Source: Candidatus Ferrigenium bremense (GTDB taxonomy: Bacteria; Pseudomonadota; Gammaproteobacteria; Burkholderiales; Gallionellaceae). From it: a stretch of 47,259 nucleotides of DNA. The stretch spans positions 1 to 47,259 of the forward strand of contig JAGRPI010000040.1 of assembly GCA_019449635.1 (NCBI GenBank). Direction: 5' to 3'. The notes under the pieces are model-generated. The model searched no databases. It was not told where the DNA came from and was given only the letters and a program-made list of their open reading frames with translations. The position numbers and the translations under genes are program-made. This document shows positions 1 to 7,572 of this stretch, piece by piece; positions within the stretch are counted from its first letter, which is position 1, and every line of letters starts with the position of its first letter.

Positions 1-119
1 AGCATCCGGTGCGGGCAGGGCGGCAGCGGTTGCTCCCGCACCTGAGGGCTGCGCCCCACCGTGTCGCAACCGCTACATCAACACAGCAAGGAAATTACTC
101 ACGTTGTAAACTAGCTGGC

Positions 120-830
120 ATGTACACGACCACTGGATTAAATGATAAGGAACAATGCCTGCGGAAACACTCCCATCTGGTGAAACGGCTTGCGCACCAG
201 ATGATGGCCAGGCTGCCTTCCAGCGTGCAGATAGACGACATCATCCAGGCCGGCATGATGGGTTTGCTGGATGCGGCAAGCCGCTACGATGAATTTCACG
301 GGGCGCAGTTCGAGACTTACGCGACGCAACGCATCCGCGGCGCGATGCTGGACGAGCTGCGTGAAGCAGATTGGCTGCCGCGCAGTATGCGCCGTGATAT
401 GCGGCGCATCGAAACGTCCGTCAGCCGCTTGCAGCAAAAACTGGGCAGGTCGCCGAGCGAAGCTGAAATCGCCTCAGATATGGAAGTGCCTCTCGCCGAA
501 TATCAACAGATGCTGCAGGCTTCATGCGGTGCGCAGTTGGTATATTACGAAGATTTCCACAATGAGGACCATGAAGATTTCTTCGAACGGTTCGAGCTCA
601 GCGATGATGCCAGCCCCTTGGATTTGCTGGCGGACGAACGTTTCAAGGCCGAGTTGGCGCGTGCGATTGAAAATCTGCCGGAGCGTGAGCGTATGTTGAT
701 GGGCATGATCTACGAGCAAGAGATGAACCTGCGCGAAATCGGCGAGGTGCTTGGCGTGGGCGAGTCGCGCGTCTCACAGTTGCATAGCCAGGCGGTGGCG
801 CGGTTGCGCAGCTGGATGAAAGGCTATTGA
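120..830 (+). CDS. fliA: RNA polymerase sigma-28 factor FliA
   Basis: Flagellar sigma factor that directs RNA polymerase to late flagellar promoters and is held inactive by FlgM. The 236-residue protein has region 2 at about residues 13-90 (RIRGAMLDELREADW at 71-85), region 3 at about 95-150, and region 4 at about 185-232 with the near-invariant GESRVSQLHSQA. The start at 120 aligns with the N-terminus of enterobacterial FliA (LYTAEGVMDK versus MYTTTGLNDK). The frame stays open upstream to position 9, but that extension has no family resemblance. No clear Shine-Dalgarno sequence precedes the start, so translation may be coupled to an upstream gene outside the window. The stop overlaps the next start by one base. 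Targets visible here are the promoters before flgM and flgK. Confidence 0.97.
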   Translation: MYTTTGLNDKEQCLRKHSHLVKRLAHQMMARLPSSVQIDDIIQAGMMGLLDAASRYDEFHGAQFETYATQRIRGAMLDELREADWLPRSMRRDMRRIETSVSRLQQKLGRSPSEAEIASDMEVPLAEYQQMLQASCGAQLVYYEDFHNEDHEDFFERFELSDDASPLDLLADERFKAELARAIENLPERERMLMGMIYEQEMNLREIGEVLGVGESRVSQLHSQAVARLRSWMKGY

Positions 831-1570
831 TGGACAAGTTTACGCTACTGGGGCTGGTGATAGGCCTTGCCGGTATCATGACCGGGCAGTTCCTGGAAGG
901 CGGCGGCCTTTCCATCATGTTTCAGAGCACGGCTTTTTTGATAGTGTTTGGCGGTACGATCGGTGCGGTGATGGTGCAATGCCCGGCCAGGGTGTTCGTT
1001 ATGGCGATCAGGATGGGGCGCTGGGCATTCGTGCCACCGGCGCTGCACAACCAGGAGTTGGCCAGGCAATTGACGGAATGGAGCACACTGGCCCGCCGGG
1101 AAGGCATTCTGGCATTGGATGCGCATGCTGCCGCCATTGACGATCCTTTTCTGAAAAAGGGGCTGCAGCTTCTGGTGGATGGCAACAGCGCCGAAAAAAT
1201 CCGCGAAGTACTGGATGTTGATACCCATTCCTGGGAGCAATTGCGCTGGCAGTCTGCGCGCGTATGGGAAGCGGCTGCCGGATATTCTCCCACAATCGGT
1301 ATCATCGGGGCGATATTGGGCTTGATGCACGTCATGCAGAATCTCAGCGAGCCGAGCAAATTGGGTAGCGGCATCGCCGTGGCATTTGTCGCGACGATTT
1401 ACGGGGTGGCCTTTGCTAACTTGCTGTTTCTGCCGATTGCGAACAAGCTGAAATCCATCATCATGCAGCAGGTAGATATGCGCGAAATGGTCGTGGACGG
1501 ATTGGTGGGGATTGCCAACGGGGATAGTCCGCGGCTGACCGAAATCAGGCTGCAAAGCTACCTCGATTAG
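830..1570 (+). CDS. motC: Flagellar motor stator protein, MotA/MotC (PomA) type
   Basis: Membrane half of the ion-driven stator that turns the flagellar rotor. The 246-residue protein has four hydrophobic spans: about 4-22, 30-50, and a C-terminal pair around GYSPTIGIIGAILGLMHVM and IAVAFVATIYGVAFANLLF. The cytoplasmic loop between spans 2 and 3 carries the charged segments expected to contact FliG. It is shorter than enterobacterial MotA (about 295) and resembles the MotC/PomA branch, which matches its MotD-like partner downstream. The ATG lies inside the fliA stop codon, so the two genes are translationally coupled. A TTG three bases upstream is a less likely start. Whether the coupling ion is H+ or Na+ cannot be told from sequence alone. 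Confidence 0.93.
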   Translation: MDKFTLLGLVIGLAGIMTGQFLEGGGLSIMFQSTAFLIVFGGTIGAVMVQCPARVFVMAIRMGRWAFVPPALHNQELARQLTEWSTLARREGILALDAHAAAIDDPFLKKGLQLLVDGNSAEKIREVLDVDTHSWEQLRWQSARVWEAAAGYSPTIGIIGAILGLMHVMQNLSEPSKLGSGIAVAFVATIYGVAFANLLFLPIANKLKSIIMQQVDMREMVVDGLVGIANGDSPRLTEIRLQSYLD

Positions 1571-1581
1571 GGCTTGTTCGA

Positions 1582-2328
1582 ATGGCGCGCCGACGCAAAC
1601 GCACCGAGCATGACAATCACGACCGCTGGCTGATTTCCTATGCCGACTTCGTCACCCTTTTGTTCGCCCTCTTTGTGGTGATGTACGCCGTTTCTTCGGT
1701 AAATGAGGAAAAGTATAAAACCTTCAGCAATTCGTTAAGCGTCGCTTTCACCAAACAGCCAGTCACTGTTTCAACCGAGCAGGATCAGGTGCTCAAGGCA
1801 TTGGTAGACAGGCGCACCGCACGTTTGGGCGAGCAGCAGCGCAAAATTCAGGAGCGCATGAAAAATCTGGCCAGTGGATTGAGTCAAGTTATGGCTTCAT
1901 TGATTAATCAACATACCGTCAGTATCAATCAAACCAAGCGCGGAGTGGTTATCGATATCAGCGCAAGCACGCTATTCAGGACGGGGGAGGCGGTACTGCA
2001 ACCGGGTGCATTGGATGTGTTGCGCCAAGTGGCTGCAGTGTTGAGCGGGGAGGAGTTGTACGTCGAGGTGGAAGGACATTCCGATGATATTCCCATTGCG
2101 ACCGCACAGTTTCCTTCCAATTGGGAGTTGTCTTCCGCACGAGCCAGCAGCGTGGCCAGGATGTTGATCGATAACGGCGTGCCGGCAAAACGCCTTGCTG
2201 TGGTAGGTTTGGCCTCGAATCAGCCGCTGGTGCCGAATGACAGCCCGGAAAATCGCGCCAGGAACCGGCGCGTAATCATTACGATAATGCCGCCCAATAT
2301 GGATAGGGGTGCGGCTATTGAGGGGTAG
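1582..2328 (+). CDS. motD: Flagellar motor stator protein, MotB/MotD type with OmpA-like domain
   Basis: Peptidoglycan-anchored stator subunit that pairs with the product of the preceding gene. The 248-residue protein starts with a basic tail, then one transmembrane segment (about 17-38, ISYADFVTLLFALFVVMYAV) carrying the ion-binding Asp22. A plug/linker region follows, then a C-terminal OmpA/MotB domain (about 120-240) with VEVEGHSDDIPI and the typical NRARNRRVIITI peptidoglycan-binding motif. It begins 11 bases after the motC stop, in one operon with fliA. It is the last plus-strand gene before the converging flgN. Confidence 0.94.
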   Translation: MARRRKRTEHDNHDRWLISYADFVTLLFALFVVMYAVSSVNEEKYKTFSNSLSVAFTKQPVTVSTEQDQVLKALVDRRTARLGEQQRKIQERMKNLASGLSQVMASLINQHTVSINQTKRGVVIDISASTLFRTGEAVLQPGALDVLRQVAAVLSGEELYVEVEGHSDDIPIATAQFPSNWELSSARASSVARMLIDNGVPAKRLAVVGLASNQPLVPNDSPENRARNRRVIITIMPPNMDRGAAIEG

Positions 2329-2395
2329 GTGATAAAAGGCGGTGATTTTGCAGCAGTCATACCGGCGTATCCTGTAATGCGTCTAGCGTAACAGC

Positions 2396-2416
2396 GCACA
2401 ACCGGCTGTCTTGTGC
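2396..2416. terminator. Weak candidate bidirectional hairpin between motD and flgN
   Basis: Between the converging motD and flgN genes a 6-bp perfect inverted repeat (GCACAA/TTGTGC) encloses a 9-base loop. There is no U-tract on either side, so this may only be chance. It sits where a shared terminator would be expected. Confidence 0.25.
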
Positions 2417-2417
2417 T

Positions 2418-2894
2418 TCAGCCGCTCCCCAGGGACCTGCCGCTTCCCGGCGAAAAGCTGGCCTGCCCGTCGGGGCCATAAAGATTTGCCTTGTTCACCG
2501 CATTGCTTAGCACGGCAAGCAGTTGCTGGTTGCGACGCAGCTTCATCTGGATCAGTTCGCCATTGGTTTGATTGAGCTGCTGGGCGCGCTCTGCCAGAGC
2601 GAGGATTTCCTGCCAGACAGCCAAGCCTTGCGGTCTGTGCGTTCCAAGCCAGGTATGGATGGCTTCGGCACCGAGTTGCGGGAGGTTTTTCCGCAACAAG
2701 CTGCGGCGCGCTTCGGCAAGTTCGTTGAGGCTGAGTGCATCGGCCGATTTCTGTTCGGACAGTTCAAGCAGTTGGTCGGTGAGGTTCCCCGTCAGCATTC
2801 CCTGCTCGCGTTCCAGCAGAGCTACGAAGTTCAGCAATGCGGCATGTTCGGCGGCCAAAGCGGAAAGCAATTGCGGACCGGAAGATGGCTTCAA
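2418..2894 (-). CDS. flgN: Flagellar export chaperone FlgN family
   Basis: Cytoplasmic chaperone for the hook-filament junction proteins FlgK and FlgL before export. The 158-residue protein is almost wholly helical and has the FlgN pattern: an N-terminal helix with HAALLNFVALLEREQGMLT, a middle with EQKSADALSLNELAEARRSLL, and a C-terminal helix with NQTNGELIQMKLRRNQQLLAVL followed by NLYGPDG, a typical end of the family (Y-G-x-D-G). It follows flgM by three bases and must be co-transcribed with it. The last dozen residues are low-complexity Ser/Gly. Its clients, flgK and flgL, are encoded at 12169-15290. Confidence 0.9.
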   Translation of the reverse strand: MKPSSGPQLLSALAAEHAALLNFVALLEREQGMLTGNLTDQLLELSEQKSADALSLNELAEARRSLLRKNLPQLGAEAIHTWLGTHRPQGLAVWQEILALAERAQQLNQTNGELIQMKLRRNQQLLAVLSNAVNKANLYGPDGQASFSPGSGRSLGSG

Positions 2895-2897
2895 CGA

Positions 2898-3212
2898 TCA
2901 GGCCCTGCCGCCTATCAGGTCGCGCACCGTTTCGAGCAGGCGGTCGGCGACTACTCCCGAGTTAACCTTGAAGCGGCCATCGGCGATGGCCTGCTTGATT
3001 TCTGCAACTTTGGCCGCATTGACAACCGGGGTATTTGCCATGTTGCTTTCCATGCTGTGCAACTGCGCCGCCGTGGAGCCGAGCGAAACGCTGGTGTCTC
3101 TGGACTGCTGCGCTGCGGGCGCCGGTTTGGATTTCCCCTTGGCTGCGGCATGCGCCACGCCCTCTCCTGCCAAGCTGGCGGGCAACGGTTTGCCGGGTTT
3201 GTCGATTTTCAC
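2898..3212 (-). CDS. flgM: Anti-sigma-28 factor FlgM
   Basis: Binds and inhibits FliA until the hook-basal body is complete, when FlgM is exported and late genes are released. The 104-residue protein begins MKIDKPGKPL, a variant of the usual MKI start, has a disordered Ala/Pro/Lys-rich middle, and ends with the sigma-binding helices: VNAAKVAEIKQAIADGRFKV, then SGVVADRLLETVRDLI. A near-consensus FliA promoter lies 48-74 bases upstream, so FlgM production depends on the factor it inhibits. flgN follows three bases downstream. Confidence 0.95.
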   Translation of the reverse strand: MKIDKPGKPLPASLAGEGVAHAAAKGKSKPAPAAQQSRDTSVSLGSTAAQLHSMESNMANTPVVNAAKVAEIKQAIADGRFKVNSGVVADRLLETVRDLIGGRA

Positions 3213-3259
3213 GGTTATCCTCTCAGTCTGACCAGGCTTAACTTCCTGTCGTTGGCATT

Positions 3260-3286
3260 ATATCGGCAAAAATCCCCAAAACTTTA
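3260..3286 (-). promoter_or_regulatory. Sigma-28 (FliA) promoter for flgMN
   Basis: Read on the minus strand, a perfect TAAAGTTT (-35, 3279-3286) is followed by an 11-base spacer and GCCGATAT (-10, 3260-3267). This differs from the sigma-28 consensus TAAAGTTT-N11-GCCGATAA by one base. It lies 48 bases upstream of the flgM start codon, giving a leader of roughly 40 nt. FliA is encoded at 120-830. Confidence 0.9.
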
Positions 3287-3306
3287 GTGCTGCCGGGTCT
3301 TTATGG

Positions 3307-4074
3307 CTAAGGCACGATTTCCACTACGCCGCCGGCACGCGCAATCCCACTGATTACGCGGCCCGCTCCAACGCGGACTTGCACGGCCTGCCCTTCGCTG
3401 GCATTGTTCAAGGCAACCCCCTCGCTGCGTATACTGAAGCCGTTGCCTTGCGCGGCGAGCTGCACGATTTGCCCCTGCGTTACGCTATAAGGTTGGCGCA
3501 GCATGCCTTCACGCAACACCTGTCCGGCGGCGATGCCGTAGCGCAGCACTTTCCCGACTACTTGTTTGGGGTCGGTAAATCCTCCCGACTGGGAAGACTC
3601 TGTCGCCTGGCTGGCAAGGTCCTGTTCTTGCAGCGTATGCCCCAGCGGCAGTTGGCGTGCGCTGGTCAATAAATTGAGGCTGAGCCTGATTTGCACTGGA
3701 ACAAAAATGCTCCAGCCGCTCGTGCGAGCGGAGCGGTCATGGGCTTCTTCCTTGCGGGCGGAAGGGGTGCAGCGTACGCCAATCGAGGTTTTGCCGATTA
3801 GCTGGCTGCCCGCCGGCAGAAAGGCTTCAAGTTCGTCGCATTTGGGCAGAACAATGCGCCGGTCTATCTCATCTATTTGGTAGGTGACCTTGCCGGGGAG
3901 TGCGGCAGTTTGTTGCTGCACGAAGTCGGCAACGGTATTTCTAATCTGGGCATGATCCTGTGCTGCTGCGGAAGGGGCGTTGCGCGCCGGCGCATCCCTT
4001 GCGGGCGCAGCTCCGGTGGCAGTGGGTTGCAGCAGGAGAAAGGCAATCAATAAAAGCTTCTTCATGAGATGCAT
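3307..4074 (-). CDS. flgA: Flagellar P-ring assembly chaperone FlgA
   Basis: Periplasmic chaperone for assembly of FlgI into the P ring. The 255-residue precursor has a signal peptide (KKLLLIAFLLLQPTATGAAPA), an N-terminal domain with two cysteines (LPKCDELEAFL and IGVRCTPS), and a C-terminal SAF-like domain (about 120-255: LPLGHTLQEQDL through AGRVISGIARAGGVVEIVP). An alternative ATG three codons in (4065) would give a start MKKLLL more typical of signal peptides; neither start has an obvious ribosome-binding site. The gene is divergent from flgB with about 150 bp between. It lies 94 bp upstream of flgM, which has its own promoter. Confidence 0.93.
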   Translation of the reverse strand: MHLMKKLLLIAFLLLQPTATGAAPARDAPARNAPSAAAQDHAQIRNTVADFVQQQTAALPGKVTYQIDEIDRRIVLPKCDELEAFLPAGSQLIGKTSIGVRCTPSARKEEAHDRSARTSGWSIFVPVQIRLSLNLLTSARQLPLGHTLQEQDLASQATESSQSGGFTDPKQVVGKVLRYGIAAGQVLREGMLRQPYSVTQGQIVQLAAQGNGFSIRSEGVALNNASEGQAVQVRVGAGRVISGIARAGGVVEIVP

Positions 4075-4227
4075 TGTGCGTGTTGTGGGCGTTTAAGGGA
4101 AGGGTTGTAGCGTTGGAATTGGGGGGGGAATTTACCGCTAATCGGCAAATAACAAATTTACATCGCGATTTAGGATGCCAGCCATGTTAACTGGTAATAA
4201 GTGTCGGCAGGCAAACAGGAGGGTGTG

Positions 4228-4632
4228 ATGGTCAATAAATTGGACGACGCGCTGCGCTTCCAGCAAACCGCATTGAACTTGCGTGCGGCGCGCCAGGAGT
4301 TGCTGGCTTCTAATATTGCGAATGCGGATACGCCGAACTACAAGGCCAGGGACGTCGACTTTGCCAGTGCGTTGCAGAATGCCCTGGCGGGCACATCCAC
4401 CGAGTTGCCGGTTGTGCAAACTTCACCCATGCATCTGGACGGAAGATCGGGCGGATCGATTCTGGGTGCGCCAGTGATGTACCGCAAGCCAGTTCAGCCG
4501 AGTGCTGATGGCAACACGGTGGATATGGATGTGGAGCGTGCACAATTTGCCGACAACGCTTTGCGCTATGAGGCTAGCGTCAGGTTTATCAGTGAGCAAA
4601 TGAAGGCCACGCTTAGTGCGATACAGGGTTAA
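4228..4632 (+). CDS. flgB: Flagellar basal-body rod protein FlgB
   Basis: Proximal rod subunit of the flagellar axle, exported through the type III apparatus. The 134-residue protein has the Flg_bb_rod motif (LLASNIANADTPNYKARDVDF at about 30-50) and a C-terminal helix ending FISEQMKATLSAIQG that packs in the rod. The start at 4228 is preceded by AGGAG six bases upstream; a GTG nine codons earlier lacks a site. It opens the flgBCDEFGHIJ operon. The gap to flgC, normally a few bases, is 229 bp here and is filled by a tandem repeat array. Confidence 0.95.
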   Translation: MVNKLDDALRFQQTALNLRAARQELLASNIANADTPNYKARDVDFASALQNALAGTSTELPVVQTSPMHLDGRSGGSILGAPVMYRKPVQPSADGNTVDMDVERAQFADNALRYEASVRFISEQMKATLSAIQG

Positions 4633-4848
4633 CCAGCGACTTGCTGCGGTTTTTTGCAGCTTAGTCGAATGGCTATGCAGGGCAAACCAGCGACTTGCTG
4701 CGGTTTTTTGCAGCTTGGTCGAATGGCTATGCAGGGCAAACCAGCGACTTGCTGCGGTTTTTTGCAGCTTGGTCGAATGGCTATGCAGGGCTAGTCGGCG
4801 CCCGCTACGGTCATTTGTTGCGACTTGATCGACTGGTTTATGAAACTA
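4633..4848 (+). repeat. Tandem array of a 54-bp REP-like hairpin unit (3 copies plus a degenerate fourth)
   Basis: Three near-identical 54-bp units begin at 4633, 4687 and 4741; they differ by one substitution (TTAGTCG versus TTGGTCG). A diverged fourth copy runs to about 4848 (GCTACGGTCATTTG...TTGATCGACTGGTTTATG). Each unit contains CGACT-t-GCTGC, an 8-base T-rich loop, then GCAGC-tt-(A/G)GTCG and ATGGCTA. It can therefore fold as a two-step hairpin. The same family occurs as single 60-bp copies at 8361-8420 and 46168-46227. The array fills the flgB-flgC spacer. Confidence 0.93.
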
Positions 4849-4861
4849 ACGGAGGCGGGCT

Positions 4862-5266
4862 ATGTCCTTATTCAACATTTTTAACGTGGCGGGTTCGGGG
4901 ATGGCGGCGCAATCGCAGCGGCTAAACGTGGTTGCCAGCAATCTGGCGAACGCCGATAGCGCTACTAGCGCGAATGGCCAGCCGTACCGCGCCAAGCAGG
5001 TGGTATTCAGCGCGGTACCGGTGGATGGCGGCAACGTGCCGGGCGTGAAAGTTGCGGCGGTGGTCGAGGATAATTCGCCGATGAAGATGGTCTATGACCC
5101 CAAACATCCGATGGCCGATGGGCGGGGTTATGTCGCCATGCCCAATGTGGACGTGGTCGGTGAGATGGTGAACATGATCTCTGCCTCGCGCGCCTATCAG
5201 AATAATGTGGATGTGATGAATACATCGAAAACGCTGTTGCTCAAGACGCTGACCATCGGTCAGTAA
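4862..5266 (+). CDS. flgC: Flagellar basal-body rod protein FlgC
   Basis: Proximal rod subunit. The 134-residue protein starts with the rod-family helix ([29 protein letters not shown]) and ends with the conserved [31 protein letters not shown] helix. The start is preceded by GGAGG about eight bases upstream. It is separated from flgB by the tandem repeat array, and flgD follows after 34 bp. It polymerises with FlgB, FlgF and FlgG on the FliE/FliF base. Confidence 0.95.
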   Translation: MSLFNIFNVAGSGMAAQSQRLNVVASNLANADSATSANGQPYRAKQVVFSAVPVDGGNVPGVKVAAVVEDNSPMKMVYDPKHPMADGRGYVAMPNVDVVGEMVNMISASRAYQNNVDVMNTSKTLLLKTLTIGQ

Positions 5267-5300
5267 TATTAAAACGTAAAGGTAAGTAAAGGAAATCGCC

Positions 5301-5981
5301 ATGATTAACAGCACGCAAGACTCCGGTTCGGCTGCGGCATTGCTCGCTTCAATGAATGCAGGCGCCAGCTCTGCAACGAATGCTTCGGCGGCGGCCAGTA
5401 CGCAAGACCGTTTTTTGAAACTGCTGGTCACGCAAATGAAAAACCAGGATCCGCTGAATCCGATGGATAACGCGCAAGTAACCTCGCAGATGGCGCAACT
5501 CAGCACGGTGACGGGGATCGACAAGCTGAATGTCACCCTGCAGGCACTGAGCGACAGTATGGTATCCAGTCAGTCGCTGCAGGCCGCCACCATGATAGGT
5601 CATGGTGTACTGGTGCCGGGTAATGGTGTTGATTTGAGTGCCGGCAACGGTTATGGCGGTATCGACTTGGCGCAGTCGGTGGACAAGGTGGATATTGCCG
5701 TCTATGACCAGGCGGGTGCGCTGGTGCGCAACATACAGTTGGGCGCACAACCGGTTGGCGTGGTCAACTGGCAGTGGGATGGCCGGAATAATTCCGGCGC
5801 CAGCGTGGCGGATGGCAGCTACACCTTTACTGTGAACGCCACCCAGGCAGGCAATGCAGTGGCCTCGACGGCATTGCAGTTCGGCATGGTGAATAGCGTC
5901 ACACAAGGCAAGCAGGGAGTTGCTTTGCGTGTCGGACAGATGGACGGTATCGCGCTGTCGCAAGTCAGGCAGATTCTTTGA
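5301..5981 (+). CDS. flgD: Flagellar hook assembly scaffold FlgD
   Basis: Hook cap that guides FlgE polymerisation and is later discarded. The 226-residue protein has the conserved N-terminal export/assembly segment (DRFLKLLVTQMKNQDPLNPMDNAQ, then TSQMAQLSTVTGIDKLN) at about 34-76. A C-terminal FlgD Ig-like/tudor region (about 95-220) follows, with WQWDGRNNSGASVADGSYTFTV. It sits in the expected operon position between flgC and flgE, preceded by AAGGAAA. Confidence 0.95.
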   Translation: MINSTQDSGSAAALLASMNAGASSATNASAAASTQDRFLKLLVTQMKNQDPLNPMDNAQVTSQMAQLSTVTGIDKLNVTLQALSDSMVSSQSLQAATMIGHGVLVPGNGVDLSAGNGYGGIDLAQSVDKVDIAVYDQAGALVRNIQLGAQPVGVVNWQWDGRNNSGASVADGSYTFTVNATQAGNAVASTALQFGMVNSVTQGKQGVALRVGQMDGIALSQVRQIL

Positions 5982-6044
5982 AATACAGCAATACGTTGGA
6001 GGGTGTGCGTAACACCCTGATATGTTGATCACAAGGAGAACTTC

Positions 6045-7490
6045 ATGAGCTTTCAGCAAGGTTTGAGCGGTTTAAATTCGTCGGCCAAACAACTGGATGT
6101 GATAGGCAATAATGTGGCGAATTCCGGTACGGTTGGCTTCAAGCAATCCCAAGCGCAATTTTCAGATATGTATGCGGCGTCTCTTTCTGGCAGTGGTGCC
6201 GTGCAGATAGGTACGGGCGGCAAAGTGGCTGCTGTTGTGCAGCAATTCACTCAGGGGAATGTAACCAATACCAGCAATCCGATGGATACTGCGATCAGCG
6301 GGCAGGGATTCTTCCGCATGATCGATCAGGGCGGCAGTGTTTTTTATAGCCGCAATGGCCAATTCCAGGTGGACAAGAACGGTTTCGTCGTCAATAACCA
6401 AGGGCACAAGTTGTCTGGCTATTTACCGGACGCAACGGGATTGATCATTCCCGGGCAGCCCTTGCCGATCCAGATTAATACTTCTGACTTGGCGCCCCAG
6501 CAGTCGGCCAATGTTGTGGTGGGGGCGAATCTTGATTCCCGTTCCGCAACACCGATCAATCCGGTCTTTAACGCGCTTGACCCGACGTCCTACAATAGCT
6601 CGACCTCGCTGACGGTATATGACAGTCTGGGTGCCAGCCATGTTGGATCGCTTTATTTTCAGAGGGTGCCGGTTGCTACTGTGGGTAATGGCTCCTTTGC
6701 TGCCGCATCGAGCACCATGACGGTTGGATCGACGGCTGGTCTGGCTGTCGGCAACACCGTTACGCTGGCAGCAGTGACTTATACGATAACTGCTGTTGTC
6801 AATGGCACTACACTGACTGTTACACCTCCCTCTGCAGGCGCCGTTGCCGCTGCTCCGGCCACCACCAATGCGGGATCGGCCAACTGGAATACTTATCTGA
6901 CATTGGATGGAGTGCCGGTGCCTGCAGCAGGTACCGCGATGACCCAGCTTACTTTTAATACCCTTGGTCAACTGGCTTCTACCACGCCGGCTTCCACTCC
7001 GGTTGGAACGGTGCTTTCATCAGCATTCACCCCGACGGGGGCTGCGGCTCAAACGCTAACTTTCAATTTTGCACAGACATCCCAGTATGGCGGTAGTTTT
7101 GGCGTGAATAGCCTGACTCAGGACGGTTATTCATCCGGCCGTCTGAGCGGGTTTAACACGAGCGCCGACGGGACGATACTGGGGCGTTATACCAATGGAC
7201 AATCACGCGCCTTGGGGCAGATGCTGTTGGCGAACTTTACCAACCCGCAGGGTTTGCAGCCGATGGGCAACAATGAATGGGTGGAAAGCGCTGCATCCGG
7301 GTCCCCGCTGGTAGGTACGCCGGGTACAAGTTCCCTGGGGGTGCTGCAATCCTCGGCAGTGGAAGATTCCAACGTGGATCTGACCGCCGAACTGGTCAAC
7401 ATGATCACTGCGCAGCGCGTCTACCAGGCGAACGCGCAGACCATCAAGACGCAGGATGCAGTGCTGCAGACGCTGGTGAATTTGAGGTAG
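6045..7490 (+). CDS. flgE: Flagellar hook protein FlgE
   Basis: Subunit of the flexible hook. The 481-residue protein begins MSFQQGLSGLNSSAKQLDVI with the rod-family motif NNVANSGTVGFKQSQAQFSDMY, and ends with the Flg_bbr_C helix (LTAELVNMITAQRVYQANAQTIKTQDAVLQTL). It is longer than the ~400-residue enterobacterial FlgE. The extra length includes an Ala/Thr/Val-rich segment around residues 215-280 (TMTVGSTAGLAVGNTVTLAA) that looks like an added surface domain. The start is preceded by AAGGAG. The region after the stop holds a heptanucleotide tandem repeat. Confidence 0.96.
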   Translation: MSFQQGLSGLNSSAKQLDVIGNNVANSGTVGFKQSQAQFSDMYAASLSGSGAVQIGTGGKVAAVVQQFTQGNVTNTSNPMDTAISGQGFFRMIDQGGSVFYSRNGQFQVDKNGFVVNNQGHKLSGYLPDATGLIIPGQPLPIQINTSDLAPQQSANVVVGANLDSRSATPINPVFNALDPTSYNSSTSLTVYDSLGASHVGSLYFQRVPVATVGNGSFAAASSTMTVGSTAGLAVGNTVTLAAVTYTITAVVNGTTLTVTPPSAGAVAAAPATTNAGSANWNTYLTLDGVPVPAAGTAMTQLTFNTLGQLASTTPASTPVGTVLSSAFTPTGAAAQTLTFNFAQTSQYGGSFGVNSLTQDGYSSGRLSGFNTSADGTILGRYTNGQSRALGQMLLANFTNPQGLQPMGNNEWVESAASGSPLVGTPGTSSLGVLQSSAVEDSNVDLTAELVNMITAQRVYQANAQTIKTQDAVLQTLVNLR

Positions 7491-7492
7491 CA

Positions 7493-7530
7493 GGGAGTAG
7501 GGAGTAGGGAGTAGGGAGTAGGGAGTAGGG
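7493..7530 (+). repeat. Heptanucleotide tandem repeat (GGGAGTA, 5.4 copies)
   Basis: Five exact copies of GGGAGTA plus GGG start two bases after the flgE stop codon. The following 22 bases (ACTTGCA ACTTACA ACTTTCC) keep a 7-base period with a different motif. The array occupies about half of the flgE-flgF spacer. A two-copy version of the same heptamer occurs after flgF and a GGAAGTA array at the end of fliJ. Confidence 0.97.
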
Positions 7531-7572
7531 TTCCCACTTGCAACTTACAACTTTCCAGATCAGGAGAAAGTA

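Noticed and set aside
1-119. Possible 3' end of an upstream gene (frame open from base 2 to a TAA at 107-109), expected to be flhG in this gene order
   Set aside because: The 35 readable residues do not resemble the FlhG C-terminus and are too few to assign; other frames are also open for part of the stretch.
4616-4828. Plus-strand open frame coding a repeated 18-residue peptide
   Set aside because: It exists only because the 54-bp repeat unit is a multiple of three; it starts inside flgB and has no ribosome-binding site.
4633-4848. Array considered as a CRISPR
   Set aside because: The units are contiguous with no unique spacers, and no cas genes are present.
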